NCBI GenBank assembly: GCA_900550815.1
Contig: URTW01000093.1
Span: forward strand, 1 to 7,521
Source: an uncultured Collinsella sp.
GTDB taxonomy: Bacteria; Actinomycetota; Coriobacteriia; Coriobacteriales; Coriobacteriaceae
DNA length: 7,521 nt
Reading direction: 5' to 3'
Position 1 is the stretch's first letter. The number at the start of each line of letters is the position of its first letter. Positions 1 through 6,366 of the stretch are shown in pieces. The notes under the pieces are model-generated. The model was not told where the DNA came from, did no database searches, and worked only from the letters and a program-made list of their open reading frames with translations. A program made the position numbers and the translations under genes.

Positions 1-409
1 GACGCGCATGACCCAAGCCATCCGGTTTGGTTTGCGAGCGGATGGCATCCACATAGCGCTTTTGCCCGAGCGCCGTGGGGCGAATGACGCGGCCGCGATA
101 CGAAAGCAGCACGTCATCGCGAAGCGACGTAGTCTCGTGCTCACCGTCGCGTAAGACGGCCAGACAGCGAGAAACATCGTCGGCAGACAGCGTGCGCCCG
201 GCGGCCGCCTCGCGAAAAGCATGCTCGAAAAAGCGCGCCACGAGTTCGACCTCGTTCGGGTCGCCGCTCACGGAGATGCTATCGCCACGGGCGACCACAT
301 GAGCGCGAACCAAGCTCTCGAGCGCACGAAGGACGCCGTCGCCGGCGCCCAAAACGCGCGAGGGATCAATCCCCTCGGGAACGGTAAGTCTAATCTTCGA
401 GGCTTCCAT
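1..409 (-). CDS. phoH: PhoH family ATPase, N-terminal part (cut by window edge)
   Basis: This is the first 136 codons of a PhoH-like protein, a cytoplasmic P-loop ATPase family associated with RNA metabolism. Visible are the N-terminal module (residues ~5-85, with VPEGIDPSRVLGAGD and the RGDSISVSGD strand-turn that resembles the family's RGE.V.I.GD) and the LGQKRYVDAIR segment (~114-124), which lies just before the Walker A loop in this family. The family usually runs ~320 residues, so more than half lies outside the window. The ATG at 409 is chosen because AGGGAGG (419-413) lies just upstream. Another in-frame ATG at 427 lacks such a site. The gene overlaps the end of mtaB by 20 nt, so translation is probably coupled. 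The last ~12 residues depart from the expected ITFG[IL]GPAG: only T, GLG and A are kept, and the second P-loop glycine reads as arginine. Identity is firm; integrity at the edge is doubtful. Confidence 0.85.
   Translation of the reverse strand, partial: MEASKIRLTVPEGIDPSRVLGAGDGVLRALESLVRAHVVARGDSISVSGDPNEVELVARFFEHAFREAAAGRTLSADDVSRCLAVLRDGEHETTSLRDDVLLSYRGRVIRPTALGQKRYVDAIRSQTKPDGLGHAR
17..46. repeat. Perfect 8-bp inverted repeat near window edge
   Basis: GCCATCCG (17-24) and CGGATGGC (39-46) form a perfect 8-bp stem with a 14-nt loop, inside the phoH coding frame just where the protein departs from the family. It may be a chance hairpin in GC-rich coding sequence or a hint of an assembly fold-back. 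Confidence 0.35.
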
Positions 410-1682
410 GAACCTCCCTGCGCGCATGGACCAAGCCGGAATCATCGACTCCGATGATAGCAACATCGAGCAGGCACGGGGCTGTAAGTCCACAGGTATC
501 GTCAAGACGGGCATGATGGAACGAACCGAGCGTCAGGTTGTCGCCGTACTCGAGGACGGCACGCTCGACCGTGCCCACACGACGACGAGCGTCGGCAATA
601 GCGAGTTCCTGTGCGGCGGCCCGCATACGGCGGCTGCGCTCGGCCATAACCTCGGGCGGTACCAGGTCAGGCATATCGGCAGCAAGGGTTCCGGGACGCT
701 TGCTATAGCGGAACACGTGCATACGCGAGAAACCCACACGGCGGCACAGCGCCAGCGACTCCTCGAACTCCTCGTCCGTCTCACCAGGAAAACCGACGAT
801 GACATCGCACGAAAGAGACGCCTGGGGCAAGTTGGCGCGAATCATACGCACCGTGTCCTCAAAGGTCTCGGCGCTATAGGGACGGCCCATGCGATGCAGA
901 GTCGCTGTGCAGCCGGACTGCACGGGCAGGTGCAAAAACGGGGCGATACGCTGCGGATAGCGCGCCATAACCTTAAGCAGGCGCTCGGAGATATCCATGG
1001 GCTCAACCGAGGAAATGCGCACATGCGGAATAGACGTGCACTCCATGATGGCCTCGAGCAGCTCATCGATTTCGACATGTTCGTCGGTCGCGCTCTTGCC
1101 ATCGTAGGCACCCAGGTTCACACCGGTCAGCACCACCTCGGGCACGCCGGCCTCCTGGGCCTCGCGAACTTGCTCGAGCACGGACTCGACGGGCACGGAG
1201 CGCTCGGGGCCGCGTGCCTTCCACACAATGCAATAGGTGCAGCGATGGTTGCAGCCGTCCTGGATCTTCACGCCCAGCCGCGAACGACCGAGCGCATCGA
1301 CCACGTCGCCATCGCTGCAGGCGGGAACGCTATCGGACTCAACACCCAGCACCTCGCATACACGTTCGGCGACATCTATCTTGGACGGCTCGGCGATCAC
1401 GCGGTCCGAAAGCTCCAGTAACTCCTCGGGATGCAGATTGACTACGCATCCAGTCACGACCACATAGGGCTCGTTTGGATGGGCCAGCGCATGACGGACG
1501 GCCTTACGGGTCTTGGCCTCGGCCTCGCCCGTAACGGCACAGGTGTTAATGACGATCAGATCGGCATCTTGGGGCTCCACCATTGCAAAGCCCAGGCGCA
1601 TAAGATCGGCAGTGATACGGTCAGACTCAACCCGGTTGACACGGCAGCCGAGGTTGACGACGGAAATATGGGGTGCGAGCAC
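390..1682 (-). CDS. mtaB: tRNA (t6A37) methylthiotransferase MtaB
   Basis: A radical-SAM methylthiotransferase of 430 residues that converts t6A to ms2t6A at position 37 of ANN-decoding tRNAs, which stabilises codon-anticodon pairing. The N-terminal UPF0004 domain has its three cluster-binding cysteines in NLGCRVN (C13), NTCAVT (C48) and VTGCVVN (C79). The radical-SAM motif CNHRCTYC (C144, C148, C151) follows, with the MTTase motif FLHLPVQSG (~249-257) and VIVGFPGET (~294-302). A short TRAM-like C-terminus follows from ~366. The early NxGCRVN context and overall length fit MtaB better than MiaB or RimO. The start is GTG at 1682, supported by GGAG (1691-1688) 5 nt upstream and by protein length. 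It begins 9 nt after the dnaJ stop and ends (TAG) inside phoH, so it is an internal operon gene. No frameshift or missing residue was seen. Confidence 0.93.
   Translation of the reverse strand: MLAPHISVVNLGCRVNRVESDRITADLMRLGFAMVEPQDADLIVINTCAVTGEAEAKTRKAVRHALAHPNEPYVVVTGCVVNLHPEELLELSDRVIAEPSKIDVAERVCEVLGVESDSVPACSDGDVVDALGRSRLGVKIQDGCNHRCTYCIVWKARGPERSVPVESVLEQVREAQEAGVPEVVLTGVNLGAYDGKSATDEHVEIDELLEAIMECTSIPHVRISSVEPMDISERLLKVMARYPQRIAPFLHLPVQSGCTATLHRMGRPYSAETFEDTVRMIRANLPQASLSCDVIVGFPGETDEEFEESLALCRRVGFSRMHVFRYSKRPGTLAADMPDLVPPEVMAERSRRMRAAAQELAIADARRRVGTVERAVLEYGDNLTLGSFHHARLDDTCGLTAPCLLDVAIIGVDDSGLVHARREVHGSLED
413..419 (-). promoter_or_regulatory. Shine-Dalgarno site of phoH inside mtaB
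   Basis: AGGGAGG on the minus strand lies 3 nt before the ATG at 409 and within the last codons of mtaB. The spacing is short but the match is long. The site decides for the ATG at 409 over the in-frame ATG at 427, and it suggests that ribosomes finishing mtaB start phoH. Confidence 0.6.
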
Positions 1683-1691
1683 GCGGGCTCC

Positions 1692-2840
1692 TTAATCGAG
1701 GATATCGTCGAGGGCACTCTTGATACGGTCGGTCACCGACTTCTTACCGGAAGCGACGTCATCGCCCATCTCATCGGCAAAAGCACGGAGCAGCTCGCGC
1801 TGCTTATTGGAAAGATTGGTGGGAACGACCACGCGCAATTGCACGATCAGGCGGCCACGCGAACCGCCACCGCCAATGCGCGGCATGCCGTAATTATTGA
1901 CGCTCACAGTGTCGCCGTACTGGGCGCCGGCGGGAACCGTCACCTTAACGACCTCGTCGGGCATAATGCCCTCGACCTCGATCTCGCAGCCGAGCGCAGC
2001 CTGCGCAATCGAGATATCGCTCACCAGGTACAGGTCGTCCCCGTTGCGCTTAAAGCGCTCATGGTCGGCAACGCGCACGTTGACAATCAGGTCGCCCGAA
2101 GGCTCGCCGCGAAGGCCGGCCTCGCCAAAGCCGCTCACACGCAGCTGGCGACCGGTCGAAACGCCGGCAGGAATATCGATGTCGATCTTTTCATGCGAAG
2201 GCGTGCGGCCCTGACCGTCGCAGGTCTCGCAGGGATGGTCGATGACCGTGCCCTCGCCATGGCAGTCGGGGCAAGGCGAAGAGGACTGAACCTGGCCCAA
2301 AAACGATCGCTGAACCGTCATGACATAGCCCGTACCGTGGCAGCGGCCGCACTGCTTTTCCTGTGCGCCCTCTGCCCTACCGGAGCCATTGCAGTCCTCG
2401 CAAGGAGCAAGGCGGTCATAGCTGATCGTCTTTTTGCAGCCGAGCGCCGCCTCCTCGAGCGTCACCGAAAGCGAGATGGCCATATCACGTCCGCGACGAC
2501 GCTCACGACGGCTGCGGGCGCCACCGCCGGCACCGCCGCCAAAGAACGACGAGAACAAGTCGTCCATGCCCATGCCACCAAAGATATCGTTGATATCGAC
2601 GTAGCCCGAACCACCAGGGCCGTCGGCAGTGCCGTAACGGTCGTAGTTAGCACGCTTCTGCTCATCGGAAAGAACGGAATAGGCCTCGTTGAGCTCCTTG
2701 AACTTGGCCTCGGCCTCGGGGTCGTCCGAAACATCCGGATGTACGGTACGGGCCTTCTTTAGAAACGCACGCTTAATCGTCCGCGCGTCGGCATCCCTGT
2801 CGACGCCAAGCACCTCGTAGTAATCCCTATTTTCCGACAC
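1692..2840 (-). CDS. dnaJ: Chaperone protein DnaJ (type I/class A J-protein)
   Basis: Cytoplasmic Hsp70 co-chaperone: it delivers unfolded clients to DnaK and stimulates its ATPase. With the chosen start the protein has 382 residues, normal for the family. In order: J domain (~5-70) with HPD at 34-36; a Gly/Phe-rich linker (~70-108) with DINDIFGGMG and FFGGG; a zinc domain (~147-211) with all four CxxCxGxG repeats (CEDCNGSG, CGRCHGTG, CPDCHGEG, CETCDGQG); client-binding domains I and II with DIPAGV, GDLIV and VPAGAQYGD; and a C-terminal dimerisation region. The GTG at 2840 is preferred over upstream in-frame starts (the frame stays open to a TTG at 2906) because the family begins just before DYYEVLG and GGAAGGA lies 7 nt before it. 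It follows the membrane-tailed J-protein gene by 81 nt and is 9 nt ahead of mtaB. No grpE or dnaK lies nearby. Confidence 0.96.
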   Translation of the reverse strand: MSENRDYYEVLGVDRDADARTIKRAFLKKARTVHPDVSDDPEAEAKFKELNEAYSVLSDEQKRANYDRYGTADGPGGSGYVDINDIFGGMGMDDLFSSFFGGGAGGGARSRRERRRGRDMAISLSVTLEEAALGCKKTISYDRLAPCEDCNGSGRAEGAQEKQCGRCHGTGYVMTVQRSFLGQVQSSSPCPDCHGEGTVIDHPCETCDGQGRTPSHEKIDIDIPAGVSTGRQLRVSGFGEAGLRGEPSGDLIVNVRVADHERFKRNGDDLYLVSDISIAQAALGCEIEVEGIMPDEVVKVTVPAGAQYGDTVSVNNYGMPRIGGGGSRGRLIVQLRVVVPTNLSNKQRELLRAFADEMGDDVASGKKSVTDRIKSALDDILD

Positions 2841-2847
2841 GACCGAA

Positions 2848-2854
2848 TCCTTCC
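2848..2854 (-). promoter_or_regulatory. Shine-Dalgarno site of dnaJ
   Basis: GGAAGGA on the minus strand ends 7 nt before the GTG at 2840. It is the reason for placing the start there rather than at upstream in-frame start codons, which would add 22 residues not typical of DnaJ. Confidence 0.6.
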
Positions 2855-2903
2855 GACTTTCATTTATGTCATAGTGCGTCCTATACCCAAGCAGGGCCGA
2901 CCG

Positions 2904-2918
2904 CAAACAGAGGGTTTG
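2904..2918. repeat. Short perfect inverted repeat between the J-protein genes
   Basis: CAAAC and GTTTG form a 5-bp stem with a 5-nt loop, 3 nt beyond the stop of the membrane-tailed J-protein. There is no T run after it on the minus strand, so it is a poor terminator. It could be a minor hairpin, an operator or chance. Confidence 0.3.
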
Positions 2919-2921
2919 ATG

Positions 2922-4025
2922 TTATTGCATTTGGTACGGCGAAAGCATGGCCCGTTGCGAACAGCTCGCGAACCAAACCGACACGAGCGCGAACATGAAG
3001 CCGTTGGCAAAACCGTTGGCAAACTGCATCGCGCCGCGCTTCCACCACAGCAGGCTGCGATGAAGCACGCCGTCCGAAAGCACCATGAACAGGCCCATGG
3101 CAAACGGAATAAAGCACATCACGGCAAAGGCCGAGAACACGCCCGAGATCGACGAGAGTACCAAAAACGGCTCCACGCTGCCCAACAAGTAAAAACCGCA
3201 ACGAGCAATGCCTTCCAAGCGCTCGGCCTCAACATGGGCGCGGCCGACCAGGTCGCCGCCCGCGGCACCGTTGGTGCCAGCATGCCCCATGCCGCTAATG
3301 CGGACCTCGTCGCCATCGTGCGTGCCGGCAGGAAACTCAATCGTCTGCTCGGAGGTTACGCGAGTACGACCGCTGCCACCGCAATCGGGGCAGGGGTCGG
3401 CCACGACTTTACCGGAACCGCCGCACTCGGGGCAGACCGACTGGAACGCGCCCGCACCAAACAGGAAGGACAGGTCGACGTCGATGTGGCCGCGGCCGCC
3501 GCAGCTCGGGCAGGTATGGGCATGCTCAGACGAAACGGAGCCCGAGCCGCCGCAATGTCCGCACGTATCGAAACGCGTATAGCGGACGGTCTTGCGGGCA
3601 CCGCCCTTGGCCTCCTTGGCGTCGAGTTTGATATCGACGACTACATTGGCGCCGTTCTCGGGATTATAGGCAGCCTGCCCACGACGCTGCTGGCCCCAGG
3701 CACCGCCAAAAGGAAAGCCGCCCTCAAAAGGATTGCCATAACCCGTGTTGCCGGCGTAGCCGCCACCATAGGGCGAAGCCGTAGGAGCACCGGCAAAGGG
3801 ATTGCCAGAACGCATGGCGTCGTAGCGCGCACGTTTTTGCTCATCCGAAAGCACGGCGTAGGCCTCGGAAACCTCTTTAAACTTTTCCTCGGCATCCGGC
3901 TCTTTGTTGACGTCCGGATGGAGCTTGCGGGCCTTTTGCTGGAAGGCCTTTTGAATATCACGCGAGGTGGCGTCCTTGGAGACACCCAGAATCTCGTAGT
4001 AATCTTTTTCGTTCATCGTCGCCAT
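2922..4025 (-). CDS. DnaJ-like J-protein with C-terminal membrane segments
   Basis: A 367-residue J-protein, probably an Hsp70 co-chaperone tethered to the cytoplasmic membrane. The J domain (~4-69) carries HPD at 36-38, so it should act on DnaK. A linker rich in Gly, Tyr, Asn, Phe and Pro (~72-120) follows, then a zinc domain (~155-219) with four complete CxxCxGxG repeats, then the start of client-binding domain I ([20 protein letters not shown], ending at [17 protein letters not shown], ~228-272). After that the DnaJ fold stops. There is no domain II or dimerisation tail; instead come hydrophobic stretches at ~277-297, ~300-317 and ~335-355. The loop HRSLLWWKR between the last two suits a cytoplasmic, positive-inside placement. 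Other frames of this stretch show no DnaJ remnant, so a simple frameshift is unlikely. The ATG at 4025 is chosen because AGGAGG lies 9 nt upstream. By hand count its J domain matches that of the neighbouring dnaJ at 41 of 62 positions. Function of the tail is inferred. Confidence 0.85.
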   Translation of the reverse strand: MATMNEKDYYEILGVSKDATSRDIQKAFQQKARKLHPDVNKEPDAEEKFKEVSEAYAVLSDEQKRARYDAMRSGNPFAGAPTASPYGGGYAGNTGYGNPFEGGFPFGGAWGQQRRGQAAYNPENGANVVVDIKLDAKEAKGGARKTVRYTRFDTCGHCGGSGSVSSEHAHTCPSCGGRGHIDVDLSFLFGAGAFQSVCPECGGSGKVVADPCPDCGGSGRTRVTSEQTIEFPAGTHDGDEVRISGMGHAGTNGAAGGDLVGRAHVEAERLEGIARCGFYLLGSVEPFLVLSSISGVFSAFAVMCFIPFAMGLFMVLSDGVLHRSLLWWKRGAMQFANGFANGFMFALVSVWFASCSQRAMLSPYQMQ

Positions 4026-4083
4026 GCGCGGCAACCTCCTGCTCACAGCAGCGTATATATTCCGGTAATTCTACCCGAGCGGC
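4026..4083 (-). promoter_or_regulatory. Gap after hemW with AT-rich patch, possible promoter
   Basis: This 58-nt gap is the first sizeable one after the tightly packed lepA-dusB-hemW run. On the minus strand it contains TAGAAT (4073-4068, 5/6 to a -10 box) and TATATA nearby (4059-4054), unusual in this GC-rich region. No good -35 box lies at 16-18 nt. A short GGTA-N4-TACC palindrome covers the patch. It may hold a promoter for the two J-protein genes, but evidence is weak. Confidence 0.22.
4035..4040 (-). promoter_or_regulatory. Shine-Dalgarno site of the membrane-tailed J-protein
   Basis: A full AGGAGG on the minus strand lies 9 nt before the ATG at 4025. The upstream in-frame GTG at 4046 would place this site inside the coding sequence, so 4025 is the better start. 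A second ATG at 4016 is 18 nt away and too far. Confidence 0.65.
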
Positions 4084-5316
4084 CTAAGCTAGATCCCAAA
4101 ACAGCTCGAACAGAACATTTCCATCGAGCCAGCCCAGGTGGGTCGGCGCCAGACGAGCTCGAACATGGCCCGCGACGACATCTGCCGAAGTGAAGGGTCC
4201 CTCATGGACCCCGAGCGTCTCGGGCACCCAAGTGGCAAGACCCAATTCGAGCGCGCGATCGCAAGCAGCTGCCAGCTCATCGGCCGGGATGACACGAGCC
4301 GCGCGAACCAAAAGGTCGGACGCGACACCGCGCGTCATGCGACAAGCAAGCATCAGGTCTTCGGCCGCGGCCTCGCGCTGCGAGAGATATTCGGCCTCGA
4401 ACGCCGTCGCGTCATCGTCACGTTGCACCAGACGCACGCGGTACGCATCGCCTCGAGAAGACACGCCGGGGAACAAACCCGCAAGACGGTCGAAATCCTC
4501 GGCGTCGAGCATGCCCGCGGCAGAACGGCCCAGGCCCAGGTAGCCCCGTCCGGTCCAGTAGGCAATGTTATGGGCGCACTCATAGCCGTCGCGCGCGTAG
4601 CTCGCCACCTCATACGGGTGATAGCCGGCGGCACCCAGGAGCTCGCGTGCCACGTCCATGCATGCGGCCTGAAAATCCTCATCAGGCTCGAGCGACTCGT
4701 CGCGGCACGCCATGCGATAAAGGGGCGTCCCCTCCTCAAGCGTGAGCGGGTAGACCGACACATGATGCGGAGCCGCCGCCAGCACGCCATCGAGCGTGCG
4801 CTTCCAACTCACTGCGGTCTGCCCGGGAAGTCCGCACATAAGGTCGCACGACACGTCAAGCCCAGCGTTCTTGACCGTCGAGATGGCAGCGAGCGCCCGA
4901 TCGGCATCGTGAATACGGCCGATGGCAGTAAGTTCGGCATTATCGAGCGTTTGCACGCCCAAAGAGACGCGTGTGACACCAACCTTGACAAGTGCAGTGG
5001 CAAGATCGGCGGTCAGCGACTCGGGATTGGCCTCGCAGGTAAACTCAACGGGGGCGCACCACGCACGAATACGCCGCGCCAGCTCCACCAGGCGCTCCCC
5101 CGCCAGCGACGGCGTACCGCCGCCAACATAGACGGTGCGGATCTGGTCGAGGGCCCCAGCCTTGCCAAAAGCATCGAGGCGCGCGAACAACTGCTCAAAA
5201 TAGACATCGAGCGCAGCGCTCAGGTCGCACGGAGCAAAACTGCGCGAGTCAAAGTCGCAGTACCGGCACTTTTGGGCGCAAAACGGCACGTGCACGTACA
5301 GCGCGGTAACGGCCAC
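4084..5316 (-). CDS. hemW: HemW, radical-SAM heme chaperone (HemN-like)
   Basis: A 410-residue radical-SAM protein of the HemW group, a cytoplasmic or membrane-associated heme chaperone that hands heme to client proteins. It was long misannotated as oxygen-independent coproporphyrinogen oxidase. The cluster motif is CAQKCRYCDF (C13, C17, C20). The fourth cysteine of true HemN is replaced by Phe, as in HemW. Further motifs are YVGGGTPS (~63-70), CEANPES (~94-100), VSLGVQT (~117-123), CGLPGQT (~161-167) and YPLTLEEGTPLY (~189-200). HNIAYW (249-254) is the HNxxYW heme-binding motif that marks HemW. The C-terminal winged-helix HemN_C region follows. The start is GTG at 5316, with GGAGG (5328-5324) 7 nt upstream inside the end of dusB. 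The dusB stop is only 2 nt away, so translation is likely coupled. It ends with TAG in a normal family position. Confidence 0.93.
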   Translation of the reverse strand: MAVTALYVHVPFCAQKCRYCDFDSRSFAPCDLSAALDVYFEQLFARLDAFGKAGALDQIRTVYVGGGTPSLAGERLVELARRIRAWCAPVEFTCEANPESLTADLATALVKVGVTRVSLGVQTLDNAELTAIGRIHDADRALAAISTVKNAGLDVSCDLMCGLPGQTAVSWKRTLDGVLAAAPHHVSVYPLTLEEGTPLYRMACRDESLEPDEDFQAACMDVARELLGAAGYHPYEVASYARDGYECAHNIAYWTGRGYLGLGRSAAGMLDAEDFDRLAGLFPGVSSRGDAYRVRLVQRDDDATAFEAEYLSQREAAAEDLMLACRMTRGVASDLLVRAARVIPADELAAACDRALELGLATWVPETLGVHEGPFTSADVVAGHVRARLAPTHLGWLDGNVLFELFWDLA

Positions 5317-5318
5317 CC

Positions 5319-6362
5319 TTAAGCCTCCAGCGGATGAGGGGGCACCGATTCGCCGGCGGCAAGGGCAGCCTCGCAGGCCACCACATCGCGCGCGATCTCA
5401 TCGACCAGCGCCATAAACTCCTCGTAAGTGGAACAGCGCACCACATGGGCACGCCAAGCGGCGGCATGGGGCATGCCTTTTAAGTACCAGCTTGCGTACG
5501 TACGGGCACGCGACATGAGCGGCAGGAGCTCATGCGTCAGCGTTAGGTGCTCACGCAGGGCGTCCAGGCGCTCGACGGAACTGCGCGCCGGCACCGGCGT
5601 GCCATCGAGCGCAAGGGCGCGAGCATCGCCGAACACCCACGGATTGCCGTAGATGCCGCGCGCGATAAACACCGCGCTGGCACCCGAGCCTTGCAGATGC
5701 TCAGCAGCGTCCTCGGCCGAGAACACATCGCCCGAACCGATCACGGGAATCTCGACGGCATCTGCGACCTCATCGACGACCGACCAATCCGCCTGGCCCG
5801 TGTAGAGCTGCGTGGCGCAACGACCATGCACCGCCACCGCGGCGGCACCGGCACCTTCGAGCATCTGGGCAAACGTCGCGGCATTACGGTCCTCGGCGTA
5901 AAAGCCCTTGCGGATCTTTACGGTCACGGGCACGTGCGCCGCACCCACCGTGGCCTCGACGATCTTCTCCGCCAGGTCGGGCGTGCGCATGAGCGCCGAG
6001 CCCTCGCCCTTGGTGACAACCTTGCGGGCAGGACAAGCCATGTTGATATCGATGAGCGACAGGCGAGCGCGCTCTCGCTCCTCGACGGCGGCGACGGCAC
6101 TCGCAAACTGATCGGGCTTGGAGCCAAAGAGCTGCACGCAAATCTGCTGCTCCTCGTCGGCCGGTAGCACCAGGCGCCAGGTCTTGTTGCTGGCATAGGC
6201 AAGGCCCGCCACGCTCACCATCTCGCTGTAGGCAAGGTTGGCACCGCGGCGACGACACATGATGCGGTAGGCAGGGTCGGTCACGCCCGCCATGGGAGCC
6301 ATAAGGAACGGCTGCTCGGCATAGGCGCCCAGCAGCCGCTTGCTGTATTCAGTAAGCGCCAT
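5319..6362 (-). CDS. dusB: tRNA-dihydrouridine synthase (DusB type)
   Basis: An FMN-dependent enzyme of 347 residues that uses NADPH to reduce specific D-loop uridines of tRNA to dihydrouridine. The TIM-barrel FMN motif MAPMAGVTD is at 21-29, and VQLFGSKP (~76-83) and DINMACPARKV (~105-115) follow. C110 is the expected catalytic cysteine. NMAC replaces the more usual NMGC, a mild change. KIRKGF (~149-154), AVHGR (~177-181), PVIGSGDV (~206-213) and IARGIYGNPWVF (~233-244) complete the FMN and phosphate sites, and a helical tRNA-binding C-terminus follows. The subfamily (DusB rather than another Dus) rests on overall pattern. The ATG at 6362 lies 4 nt after the lepA stop with only weak ribosome-site candidates, so it probably depends on translation of lepA. 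That matters because lepA carries an early stop. The gene ends with TAA, 2 nt before hemW. Confidence 0.92.
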   Translation of the reverse strand: MALTEYSKRLLGAYAEQPFLMAPMAGVTDPAYRIMCRRRGANLAYSEMVSVAGLAYASNKTWRLVLPADEEQQICVQLFGSKPDQFASAVAAVEERERARLSLIDINMACPARKVVTKGEGSALMRTPDLAEKIVEATVGAAHVPVTVKIRKGFYAEDRNAATFAQMLEGAGAAAVAVHGRCATQLYTGQADWSVVDEVADAVEIPVIGSGDVFSAEDAAEHLQGSGASAVFIARGIYGNPWVFGDARALALDGTPVPARSSVERLDALREHLTLTHELLPLMSRARTYASWYLKGMPHAAAWRAHVVRCSTYEEFMALVDEIARDVVACEAALAAGESVPPHPLEA

Positions 6363-6366
6363 AGAC

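Larger units (their letters stand above)
2841..2921 (-). promoter_or_regulatory. Intergenic leader of dnaJ with weak promoter candidate
   Basis: This 81-nt gap separates the two J-protein genes. On the minus strand it holds TTGGGT (2890-2885) and, after 16 nt, CATAAA (2868-2863) preceded by TGA, which could act as an extended -10. Matches to the sigma-70 type consensus are modest (3/6 and 4/6). A start near 2856 would give a leader of about 16 nt carrying the ribosome site. No intact CIRCE (TTAGCACTC-N9-GAGTGCTAA) or HAIR (CTTGAGT-N7-ACTCAAG) element is present, so heat-shock control by HrcA or HspR is not supported. The promoter is a guess from motif match only. Confidence 0.25.

Noticed and set aside
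2863..2890. Possible HAIR (HspR) operator starting at CTTGGGT before dnaJ
   Set aside because: Only the left half-site is close (6 of 7). At the N7 spacing the right half reads GCACTAT instead of ACTCAAG. No CIRCE element is present either.
2904..2918. Terminator after the membrane-tailed J-protein gene
   Set aside because: The stem is only 5 bp and no T run follows on the minus strand.
2922..3230. Membrane tail of the J-protein as a frameshift artefact of an ordinary DnaJ
   Set aside because: The other two minus-strand frames over this stretch show no client-binding domain II motifs, and the tail is coherent, hydrophobic and ends at a normal stop.
4084..5316. Oxygen-independent coproporphyrinogen III oxidase (HemN)
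   Set aside because: The cluster motif is CxxxCxxCxF rather than CxxxCxxCxC, and the HNxxYW heme-binding motif is present, which fits HemW.
408..5322. Long plus-strand open frames of about 340-440 codons (408-1421, 1431-2762, 2874-4193, 4138-5322)
   Set aside because: They lie antisense to clear, motif-rich minus-strand genes. Their sequences show no family motifs and are low in complexity. Such frames are expected opposite GC-biased codons.
5319..6362. Loss of catalytic function in DusB because of NMAC instead of NMGC
   Set aside because: The catalytic cysteine and all FMN-binding motifs are intact, and Ala for Gly beside it is a mild change.
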